Assembly: GCA_964461505.1 (NCBI GenBank)
Contig: CAYWUW010000001.1
Coordinates: 1-64,000, forward strand
DNA length: 64,000 nucleotides
From: HK-STAS-PATE-42 sp964461505
GTDB lineage: Bacteria; Patescibacteriota; Saccharimonadia; Saccharimonadales; HK-STAS-PATE-42
Direction: 5' to 3'
Below the pieces are notes generated by a model. That model was given only the letters and a program-made list of their open reading frames with translations. It had not been told where the DNA came from and did no database searches. The position numbers were made by a program, and so were the translations under genes. Of this stretch, positions 57,545 to 64,000 are shown piece by piece; the stretch's first letter is position 1; each line of letters opens with the position of its first letter.

Positions 57545-59308
57545 ATGGCAGAAAGTTCGAGCATATACAGCAAGCATCAAAAACCCCAAAACGAAGGTAA
57601 AAGCGGGGTTTTTTTGCGAGTTCTTTGTTTGTTAGTTTTTAGTGTGATTGCTTTAAGGTTGGTGCAGGTGCAGGTTCTGCAGCGAGGCTATTATAGAGAA
57701 ATGGCGCAAGAAGAACATTTGAGGCGCTGGGAACTTAAAGCAGACCGGGGAAACATCTTTATAAAAGATAGAACTGGAGTTGTTCCGCTTGCGATAAATA
57801 GCAGTGTTTATAATCTTTCGGCCAGCCCGAGAGATATGAAAGATAATTTTGGAGAGGTTGCTGATAAGATCTCTAAAATAACCGGTTTGGGCAAGAATGA
57901 TTTGGTGAGTTCTTTAGAAAAAAACGCAAAGAAGGGTTATGTTAACCTAGCCAAAAGATTGAGTGTGGTGCAGGCTCGAGAGATTACTAAGCTTAATGTT
58001 TATGGTTTGTTTTTAGAATCAATTCCGCAACGGGAATATCCGGAAGGGAGGTTGGCTAGCCAGGTTTTGGGGTTTGTAAATACAGAAGGTGAGGGGCAAT
58101 ATGGAGTAGAGCAATATTATGATAAGGTTCTGGCGGGGAAGGCTGGTTCTTTAAAATCTTTGGCAACCGCTGATGGAGCTCCGCTTTTGCTGCCGGGCGA
58201 AGAGGAGACGGTTGAGACTCCGGCAGAACAAGGAAAAGATATTGTTTTAAGTTTAGATAGAGGTTTGCAATCTCATATAGAAGAAATGGCGCGAGCAAAG
58301 CAAACTGAGTACGGGGCAAAATCGGTGAGTGTGATGATTATGAAGGCCGAAACTGGTAAGATTCTGGCTATGGCGGGTGCGCCAGATTTTGATCCGTTGG
58401 AATATTTTAAAACTAAAGATGTGGCTTCGTTTAGGAATCCAAATGTTAGCGATGCTGAAGAGTTGGGATCTATCATAAAAGTTTTAACCATGACCACCGG
58501 AGTTAATGAGGGCGTTGTAAGCAAAGATACTACTTATAACAATACAAATTCTGTGCAAGTTGATGATAGGGTTATTAAAAATGCCACGGGTGGTAATGTG
58601 GGAACCTTAACGATGACAGATGTTATAAAATATTCTTTAAATACCGGAGTAGTATTTACGTTAAAGCAGTTGGGCGGTGGTGACATTAATCATCAGGCTA
58701 AGGATAGACTTTATTCATACTTTACGGGGCACTTTAATTTAGGTTCGCCAACTGGAGTTGATTTGTATGGCGAGGCCGGAGGTCTGCTTTATGGGCCAGA
58801 CGACATGGAAGGCAACAGAGTTCGCTATGCGAATATGACATTTGGCCACGGAATGACGGTAACGCCAGTTCAGGCTGCTTCGGCTTTGGCCTCGATTATG
58901 AATGGAGGAAGTTATATTAAGCCTAGTGTGGTTGAAAGCATTGATGGCCAAAAAGCTCAGCCAGAGGTAATTAAGCAGAATGTAGTGACTCCAGAAACTC
59001 GTGATCAGATTAAATATATGATGAGCCAGGCGAGTTATTTACCACGTAAAGATGGTTATTTGATTGGAGGAAAAACAGGAACGGCTCAGTTGCTGCAAGA
59101 AGATGGAACTTATTCACAAACTCGTGAGCGAGGAACAGCGTACGGTTTTTTATCTAGCGGTGATGGAACTTATATTGTAATGATTAAGGTTGAAGATCCT
59201 GCGCCAGCGTTTACGCATTTTGCCAGCGCAAAGGCAGCCATACCTATTTTTACGGATACGATGAATTGGTTGGTAGATTATTATCAGCCTAAAAAGTTGG
59301 CCAATTAA
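57545..59308 (+). CDS. ftsI: Penicillin-binding protein (FtsI/PBP2 class B transpeptidase)
   Basis: Septal peptidoglycan transpeptidase. One membrane helix (VFLRVLCLLVFSVIALRLV, about 22-41) is followed by the dimerisation domain (RWELKADRGNIFIKDRTG) and the transpeptidase domain. The catalytic motifs are SIIK (S309), SLN (S364) and KTGTA (K510). The SIIK motif lacks the usual EPGST context (EELGSIIK). At 587 residues it has standard length. It pairs with ftsW 9 nt downstream. The TAA stop lies in TTAAGCTTT. Confidence 0.94.
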   Translation: MAESSSIYSKHQKPQNEGKSGVFLRVLCLLVFSVIALRLVQVQVLQRGYYREMAQEEHLRRWELKADRGNIFIKDRTGVVPLAINSSVYNLSASPRDMKDNFGEVADKISKITGLGKNDLVSSLEKNAKKGYVNLAKRLSVVQAREITKLNVYGLFLESIPQREYPEGRLASQVLGFVNTEGEGQYGVEQYYDKVLAGKAGSLKSLATADGAPLLLPGEEETVETPAEQGKDIVLSLDRGLQSHIEEMARAKQTEYGAKSVSVMIMKAETGKILAMAGAPDFDPLEYFKTKDVASFRNPNVSDAEELGSIIKVLTMTTGVNEGVVSKDTTYNNTNSVQVDDRVIKNATGGNVGTLTMTDVIKYSLNTGVVFTLKQLGGGDINHQAKDRLYSYFTGHFNLGSPTGVDLYGEAGGLLYGPDDMEGNRVRYANMTFGHGMTVTPVQAASALASIMNGGSYIKPSVVESIDGQKAQPEVIKQNVVTPETRDQIKYMMSQASYLPRKDGYLIGGKTGTAQLLQEDGTYSQTRERGTAYGFLSSGDGTYIVMIKVEDPAPAFTHFASAKAAIPIFTDTMNWLVDYYQPKKLAN

Positions 59309-59317
59309 GCTTTAGAT

Positions 59318-60643
59318 ATGCAAGATAGTTCACAGTTTAAAAGTTCAAGAAGTAGAGTAGAGCGGGCAGATTCTAGCTTAAATTATCGTAATGCAGGGGG
59401 CAACTTAAGCTTAGGAGCTACAAAAAGCGGCGCAACTTTTGGCTGGTTAAAAAAGATCTTTAATAAGCTTGCTGCCGAGTATAGTTTTGCGCAGAAGCGG
59501 CGTAAACGGCCGGAGTTTTCGGTTCTGGTAATTGTGGCGGTGTTGATTGCGCTCGGAACTCTAACTCTTTATGCAATAGGCCCTGCGGTTTTAAAACGAA
59601 CGGGTGGAGGATTGGGGCGGCAAACTCTATTTTTGCTAATTGGTCTGCTGGGGATGTTAGGGGCGTACAAGTTCAAAAGGCAAGAGTTGCTTATAAAGTA
59701 TGCGCCACACTTAATGATTTTTAGTATTGGCTTATGCGTATTAATTTTAGTTCCGGGTGTTGGAAAGATGGTTTATGGTGGTAGGAGGTGGTTAAGCTTA
59801 GGGCCACTTGGAAGCATGCAGCCTTCGGAACTTGTTAAAGCTGGGGTCGTCTTTTTTTTGAGTGGGATGGCTTTGTATTTTAGAGATTCTAAGTTTTCTA
59901 AAAAAAGTCAGGCTCATCTTCTGGCTGGGTTTGCGGCCTTAATTGCGCTGTTTGTGCTGATTTTGCAAAGAGATTTAGGAACGATGTTGGTTATTTCAAC
60001 AATTATGTTTTTTGTGTTGATGGCTTCTGGAATTAGCAAAAAAGTAATTCTTAGGCTTTTGGTTATAGGTTTGGCTGGGTTAAGCTTAAGTATTTTGATG
60101 TTTGGATATAGAAGAGATCGTTTGTTGAGCTATTTAGGAATGCGCGAGCTAAGCGGAGAAAGTTCGCAGGTGGAATCTCCTGCTGAATACCATTTGAGGC
60201 AATCTCTAATTGCAATTGGTAGCGGCGGAATTTATGGTCGGGGAATTGGCAAGAGTGTGCAATCTTTTGGTTATTTGCCAGAAGCTCCAAGTGATTCAAT
60301 TTTTGCGGTTTATGCAGAAAAGTTCGGTTTGATTGGTTCTATAGTTTTATTAGGCTTATTTGGTGCGCTGATTAAAAGAATGTTAGAGGTTATGGATGGA
60401 ATGGAGGGTTACTGGAAGATTGTTGTTGCTGGGATAACTGGCTGGGTGGCGGGTAATTTTATGGTTAATATGAGCTCTATTTTAGGGCTGATTCCGTTTA
60501 CGGGTGTGCCGCTACCATTCTTTAGCCTTGGAGGAACAAATTTAGTTATAATGTTGACTATGGTTGGAGTGGTGCTGAATCTATCATCTTACAAAAAGAA
60601 TAAGATTGTAGCTCCGGGATCTGGCATAAGAAGGGGATTGTAG
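59318..60643 (+). CDS. ftsW: Septal peptidoglycan polymerase FtsW (SEDS family)
   Basis: Integral membrane glycosyltransferase that polymerises lipid II. An N-terminal charged tail of about 65 residues precedes ten or so helices. SEDS motifs are GRRWLSLGPLGSMQPSELVKAGVV, QRDLGTMLVISTIMFFVLMASG, QSLIAIGSGGIYGRGIGKSVQSFGYLPEAPSDSIFAVYAEKFGLIG and the C-terminal GVPLPFFSLGGTNLVIML. It starts 9 nt after the PBP stop, the usual FtsW-FtsI pairing, which supports FtsW over RodA. Confidence 0.94.
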   Translation: MQDSSQFKSSRSRVERADSSLNYRNAGGNLSLGATKSGATFGWLKKIFNKLAAEYSFAQKRRKRPEFSVLVIVAVLIALGTLTLYAIGPAVLKRTGGGLGRQTLFLLIGLLGMLGAYKFKRQELLIKYAPHLMIFSIGLCVLILVPGVGKMVYGGRRWLSLGPLGSMQPSELVKAGVVFFLSGMALYFRDSKFSKKSQAHLLAGFAALIALFVLILQRDLGTMLVISTIMFFVLMASGISKKVILRLLVIGLAGLSLSILMFGYRRDRLLSYLGMRELSGESSQVESPAEYHLRQSLIAIGSGGIYGRGIGKSVQSFGYLPEAPSDSIFAVYAEKFGLIGSIVLLGLFGALIKRMLEVMDGMEGYWKIVVAGITGWVAGNFMVNMSSILGLIPFTGVPLPFFSLGGTNLVIMLTMVGVVLNLSSYKKNKIVAPGSGIRRGL

Positions 60644-60654
60644 CAAGAATAATC

Positions 60655-60660
60655 TAAACT
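60655..60660 (+). promoter_or_regulatory. -10-like TAAACT before murG
   Basis: TAAACT ends 9 nt before ATG 60670 within TAAACTTAAGTTTTTATG, a palindrome variant seen also at 36121. Confidence 0.4.
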
Positions 60661-60669
60661 TAAGTTTTT

Positions 60670-61842
60670 ATGAAAACAAAAAAAGCAAAATGGTATGTAT
60701 TGGTTGGAGGAGGCTCTGGAGGGCACGTTCTACCTTTAAAAATTATTACTGAAAAACTTTTAGAAGAAGAGAAGGGGAGGCGAGTTCTAATAATTACAGA
60801 TTATAGATATTATGCAAGAACCGCAGAAATCTTGGTAGATGTTAGATCTAGATTTGGCGAAAGATTGGTTGTTAAAAAAGTTAGTTCAGGAAAGTTCAGG
60901 CGTTATTCTAGAGGTTGGCAGCGAGAAATACTAGATTTAAAAATGCAGCTGCTAAACTTAAGAGATTTGTTGAAGATGCTAGTGGGCTTTTTGCAATCAA
61001 AAATTATTCTTTTGAAGTATAAGCCGGGCGTGATTTTTTGCAAAGGCGGGAGTTCTGCTTTAGAGTTTTGCTTGGCGGCGCGGAGGAAGGCTCCAATTAT
61101 TGTGCACGATTCAGATTCGCGGCCTGGGCTTGCAAACAAAATTGTGGGCAGATACGCAAAAGTTTTTATGACGGGCATGCCAAAAAGTGCCAGTGATGAG
61201 GATTTAAAAAAGGCGGTTGGAGTTCCGGTTGATGATGGGTTCAAGAATTATTCTGCCAAAGAAATAGGAGATCTAAAAAAGAAATTAAGCTTAGATGCTG
61301 CCAAAAAGATAATTTTAGTAACGGGAGGTGGATTGGGCGCGGTGCGCATCAATAGGCTTATATTTAAAACCATCGAAGATTTAACTAAGCTTAATATTAC
61401 GGTTTTGCATCAAACTGGGCGCGCAGAAGAGACGGCTCTTGCCGAAAAAGCTGCTACTAAGCTTAAGCTAAAAGAACTTTATCGGCCGTTTGATTTTAGT
61501 TCTGAAATGCCAGATTTATATGCGGTGGCAGATGTGGTGGTGGCAAGAGCTGGAGCGACAACTATTCAAGAGCTTGCCAACGCTAAAAAGCCGGGTATTT
61601 TGATTCCGGCCAAGTTAACAGATCAGGTAAAGAATGGGCAAATTATTAAAGAGATGGGCGCGGCGATTGTTCTAGATGGTGATGAACTTGAGGCCAATCC
61701 GGAAAGTTTGGTGGATAATATTGAACTAATTTTTGAAGATCAGAGCGTTAAGAAGGTGATGCTAGAGGCTCTTAAAAAGCTTGAAAAAAGAGATGTGGTG
61801 AACAAAATTGTAATTAAGCTTAACGAAAATTATCTAAAATAA
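60670..61842 (+). CDS. murG: UDP-GlcNAc:lipid I GlcNAc transferase MurG
   Basis: Peripheral membrane GT-B enzyme making lipid II. The N-terminal GGGSGGHVLPLKI is the MurG P-loop-like motif. The linker and second half have ILVTGGGLGAVRINRLIF, VLHQTGR, LYRPFDFSSEMPDLYAVADVVVARAGATTIQELANAKKPGILIPAKLTDQVKNGQI, with the UDP-GlcNAc-binding residues. At 390 residues it is about 30 longer than E. coli MurG, mainly in the N-terminal half (about 55-110). It lies between ftsW and ftsQ-like genes. Confidence 0.95.
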   Translation: MKTKKAKWYVLVGGGSGGHVLPLKIITEKLLEEEKGRRVLIITDYRYYARTAEILVDVRSRFGERLVVKKVSSGKFRRYSRGWQREILDLKMQLLNLRDLLKMLVGFLQSKIILLKYKPGVIFCKGGSSALEFCLAARRKAPIIVHDSDSRPGLANKIVGRYAKVFMTGMPKSASDEDLKKAVGVPVDDGFKNYSAKEIGDLKKKLSLDAAKKIILVTGGGLGAVRINRLIFKTIEDLTKLNITVLHQTGRAEETALAEKAATKLKLKELYRPFDFSSEMPDLYAVADVVVARAGATTIQELANAKKPGILIPAKLTDQVKNGQIIKEMGAAIVLDGDELEANPESLVDNIELIFEDQSVKKVMLEALKKLEKRDVVNKIVIKLNENYLK

Positions 61843-61849
61843 AAGTTAT

Positions 61850-62842
61850 ATGCGCCGAGTTTTACGAAGAGCAAAGATTAAGGATAAAGATTTGGGTGAG
61901 CTAGAATCTGATTTTAAATCACAGTGGGTAAGTTCTGCTAAAAGGCGCTTGGTAGATTCTGCCAAGATGCAAAAAGAGTTGCCAAGCGCTGGAGGTTGGC
62001 GGCCAAACTTAAGTATTAATAATCTAGAACAAGAAAAAAAACGTGAAGTTGAACGAGAAATAAAAGAAAAGAATAAGCTTAGAAGGCGGCGCAAAAATAC
62101 CAGAACGATTTTGAAGTTAGCTTTGTTTGGACTGCTGTTTTTGGCGGTATATTTTGGGCTGTGTTGGGGTTCTAAAAGAATGATTTATAGTGATTCTTTG
62201 GGTGGTGAGAGTGCTTATTCTAGCCAGATGCGAGAAGTTGCACAAAATGCAGTAAGGGGCGGTTTTTTAGGAAATGTTAAGCCGAGTTTTGGTAGATATC
62301 AAAAAATTGAAAAGGGGATTATGGGGCAGCATCCAGAGGTAGATGGTGTGGCGGTCAAATTTAATTTTTGGAAGATGGCAACCGAAGTTAAGCTTAAGAT
62401 TGAGGTTCCGATTATCAGTTGGCAGATTTCAGCGGGTAGAACTGCCTATGTGAATGAAAAAGGGGAAGTGTTTGAACCTCCGGCTAGTTTGGTAGCGCTA
62501 TTTAAGCCTCTAGAAATTGCTGGAACGGGCCTAGGGGCGACTACGGATGATTCTTTACCGGTGAATAGTGATAAATTAAGGTGGATTGTGGCTGTTGTTC
62601 CAGAGATTAGAAATGCAGGAATTGAGGCTAGCAAAGTGAACGTAGCGGGGGAGAGCTTAAAGAGCGTTGAGGTTGAGCTAAGCAGTGGTGTTAGGTTAAT
62701 TTTTTCAACCGAAGAGGATCCGGTGCGGAGTGGAGTAGCGGCGGCAAAATCTGTTAAATATTTAGAGCGAACTCGTCAGGGCGGGCTAGGGGGGCTTAGT
62801 TATATCGATGTTAGTAACCCGGATAGGGTGGTTTATAAGTAG
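61850..62842 (+). CDS. ftsQ: FtsQ/DivIB-like division protein
   Basis: A 330-residue single-pass protein with an unusually long basic cytoplasmic region (about 1-85, ending KEKNKLRRRRKNTRT), a membrane helix (LALFGLLFLAVYFGLCWGS, about 90-108), a POTRA-like part with KIEKGIMGQHPEVDGVAVKFNFWKM and a beta domain ending in YIDVSNPDRVVYK, the FtsQ C-terminal pattern. It connects FtsL/DivIC to the divisome. It starts 7 nt after the murG stop. I assign it by topology, end motif and position. Confidence 0.82.
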   Translation: MRRVLRRAKIKDKDLGELESDFKSQWVSSAKRRLVDSAKMQKELPSAGGWRPNLSINNLEQEKKREVEREIKEKNKLRRRRKNTRTILKLALFGLLFLAVYFGLCWGSKRMIYSDSLGGESAYSSQMREVAQNAVRGGFLGNVKPSFGRYQKIEKGIMGQHPEVDGVAVKFNFWKMATEVKLKIEVPIISWQISAGRTAYVNEKGEVFEPPASLVALFKPLEIAGTGLGATTDDSLPVNSDKLRWIVAVVPEIRNAGIEASKVNVAGESLKSVEVELSSGVRLIFSTEEDPVRSGVAAAKSVKYLERTRQGGLGGLSYIDVSNPDRVVYK

Positions 62843-63560
62843 GGCTCGGTTTTTTAAGGTTTGTGGAGAGAATGCTGGATCTGCTTTAGGGAATTTTGTT
62901 TTTGACTACTCTCCACTTCTCTGAGTACTATTTTTGTACTAGAATCTTTTATTGGTGTGGTTATATTCTTGCTGTTGGTTGCTTTGATAGTTAGGTTTTA
63001 TATTTTTTTAAGCTTAATGTGATGGTGTAGGGTAGCGTATCTGAAAAATATACTTTGCATATTAAAAAACTATAAGTCAAATATTTAAAACAGATATATT
63101 AAGCTTAAGTCAAATATATTATACAACTACTTATTGTGGAAAAGTCAATAATACATTTAGGCTTATTCCACGCTTTTAACAGGGGGATTGTAGCTTTGGT
63201 AAAGCACGCTCTCTCTGTGTGTGTGGTATCGTTTGTTAGTAATCTTCTTGTTAGTAATTTTATAGGGAATTTGCTCTTCTCCCCTGTAGAGAAGAGGTGT
63301 ACTGAATCATCTGGTTGGAGATATTGCTAAGTCGTAAAATATACATTGTGCGACGTTTGATATTAAACTTAAGTTCTATTCAATGTGACTGTTCTACTCT
63401 AGATTCTTTTGTGAGTTTTTTGTTTTTAGTTCTGCAATTTGTAATTTTTTATTGCTACTCTTTCTGTAGTTAAACTATTAAGCTTAAGTTGGCATGGGAA
63501 TTGCCTACTTTGGGAGTTTGCAGATTTGCCTGCTTTGTTAAGCTTAAGTATTCAAGTGTA
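62843..63560. other. AT-rich intergenic region between convergent genes
   Basis: No convincing gene is seen here. Features are an 8-bp inverted repeat GTGGAGAG (62863)/CTCTCCAC (62909), a GTACT-type hairpin (AGTACTATTTTTGTACT, 62926), four TTAAGCTTAA-type motifs (63009, 63099, 63480, 63540), long A/T runs (63040-63130) and TTATTGTGGAAAAG near 63131. A 64-codon GTG ORF at 63136-63330 is not supported by promoter or family. The region might include a replication or regulatory site, but nothing is decisive. Confidence 0.5.
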
Positions 63561-64000
63561 CTATGTTTGTACTGGTGTAATCAACTTTCCTATAAGATGT
63601 GCACTTGCTAGCGCTGCCCTATCTGGGCGCGTGAAGGATTGGGTGGACCATTTATATGGATTCTGATTGTTTATATTCAAAAATCCTATTCGAAATAAAT
63701 GCTGTAAAACTGGGGCTGCAGTTAATTTTAGTGCTATAGCTTCGGTATCATTCGAGTTAATGTATAAATACCACCAAGTTAGGAGTGTGTCGCCAGCTAA
63801 GCCTAGTGGGCTAGCCTCGTTCTGCCAAATGTTTTTTGCTAGCTGAGTCCTTAGGCTTCTATCAAGTGCGCTTACTGATTCTGGCGGCTCATTTTGATTG
63901 ATGTAGAGGGCAACACTTCTCCAATCGAAGAAGCCGTAAGGATCTTTAAAGCGGTCGTGGGTTTGTTCTAATTGTGAAGGTTTGGCTTTTGTGGCTACTT
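63561..64000 (-). CDS. Partial hypothetical protein (5' end outside window)
   Basis: A minus-strand reading frame enters from the right edge and runs without stop for 145 codons from 63998 to the TAG at 63561-63563. It reads VATKAKPSQLEQTHDRFKDP, then YGFFDWRSVALYINQNEPPE, SALDRSLRTQLAKNIWQNEA, GLAGDTLLTWWYLYINSND, APVLQHLFRIGFL and ends SAHLIGKLITPVQT. I do not recognise the family; it is soluble and Trp/Leu-rich. Codon use is bacterial and continuous, so it is a real gene whose start lies beyond the window. It is convergent with ftsQ. Confidence 0.7.
   Translation of the reverse strand, partial: VATKAKPSQLEQTHDRFKDPYGFFDWRSVALYINQNEPPESVSALDRSLRTQLAKNIWQNEASPLGLAGDTLLTWWYLYINSNDTEAIALKLTAAPVLQHLFRIGFLNINNQNPYKWSTQSFTRPDRAALASAHLIGKLITPVQT

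Larger units (their letters stand above)
54..63549. repeat. Highly iterated palindrome TTAAGCTTAA (window-wide)
   Basis: The palindrome AAGCTT, mostly in the form TAAGCTTA or TTAAGCTTAA, recurs through the whole window. A hand count gives about 210 AAGCTT hexamers and about 165 TAAGCTTA octamers, one per roughly 300-400 bases, far above the composition expectation. It occurs inside genes, where it encodes VKL, AKL, IKL, LKL or LSL, in intergenic DNA, overlapping TAA stops and abutting ATG starts. One-transition neighbours TAAGTTTA and TAAACTTA are also common. The recA, rpsB and tsf reading frames lack the octamer. Density resembles the HIP1 palindrome of cyanobacteria. The function is not known. 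Confidence 0.93.

Noticed and set aside
63136..63330. 64-codon ORF starting with GTG (KSIIHLGLFHAFNRGIV)
   Set aside because: No Shine-Dalgarno or -10 box at the usual distance, no family resemblance, and it covers an AT-rich spacer. Probably chance.
62843..63560. Chromosomal replication origin
   Set aside because: The region is AT-rich and has TTGTGGA-like words, but no cluster of consensus DnaA boxes, no dnaA/dnaN gene nearby, and the flanking genes converge. Evidence is too weak to call.
1..64000. CRISPR array or tRNA/rRNA genes
   Set aside because: I saw no regularly spaced direct repeats with unique spacers, no T-arm GGTTCRANYCC in a cloverleaf context and no rRNA-like blocks. The short repeats present are dispersed palindromes.
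1..64000. HindIII cloning or vector artefact explaining AAGCTT abundance
   Set aside because: The motif is extended to TTAAGCTTAA and occurs inside intact conserved genes in frame, with no vector sequence around it.

Overview
The window reads as a stretch of a small-genome Patescibacteria (CPR) bacterium, most likely Saccharibacteria (TM7). This is inference from gene content, not from a marker-gene search. Supporting it: nearly all genes are short core-machinery genes (ribosomal proteins L21, S21, L27, L31, S2; EF-Ts, RRF, RF2, HPF; Lys-, Pro-, Gly- and Ser-tRNA synthetases; RecA, RecO, ExoVII, SecA, a compact dcw cluster) with no biosynthetic pathway in sight. Patescibacteria-style uncharacterised small proteins lie between them. 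UGA is used as a stop (for example the genes ending at 19106 and 25706) and RF2 is present, so the code is standard, which argues against Absconditabacteria/Gracilibacteria. Almost everything is on the + strand; the exceptions are the rpmE/rpmA/methyltransferase group, NIPSNAP, a HAD phosphatase, the HIT/TylF pair and a partial gene at the right edge.

Layout. 1-2890: hexanucleotide repeat, rplU, a winged-helix regulator, rpsU, adk-map. 2891-3507: interspersed palindromic repeats. 3508-5394 (-): methyltransferase, rpmA, rpmE. 5540-7997: operon of unknown genes plus a GNAT. 8170-9571: recA and a frameshifted MazG. 9656-15705: FtsEX, its CHAP hydrolase, a CtpA-type protease, a response regulator and a flippase-like protein. 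16058-18172: xseA, xseB and a methyltransferase. 19332-21498: rpsB, tsf, frr. 21650-25706: a Thr/Pro-rich surface protein and three membrane proteins including RseP and CPBP proteases. 26226-31619: proS, greA, a LysRS-AlaX fusion and a pyroglutamyl-peptidase-like gene. 31708-32809: a degenerate histidine kinase/receiver pair. 33100-38929: recO, glyS, small genes, a GH1 glucosidase. 39842: orphan mraZ with a textbook MraZ operator. 41479-48435: RNA methyltransferase, HAD, Cas4-like nuclease, serS, hpf, TylF, HIT. 48562-54878: secA, M16 peptidase, prfB. 55032-62842: sortase-type surface protein and the dcw cluster (rsmH, ftsL-like, PBP, ftsW, murG, ftsQ-like).

Striking genome-scale signals. (1) The palindrome TTAAGCTTAA is hugely over-represented: by hand about 210 AAGCTT hexamers and roughly 165 TAAGCTTA octamers, where composition predicts about 15-20 and 1-2. 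It lies in genes, between genes, at stop codons and next to starts, at a density like the cyanobacterial HIP1 palindrome. (2) Many genes have an extended -10 (TGGTATAAT) only 6-12 nt before the start codon, implying leaderless mRNAs. (3) Interspersed palindromic repeats fill most long intergenic gaps and have invaded at least two reading frames. A 25-bp double-hairpin element is nested in their loops at five places.
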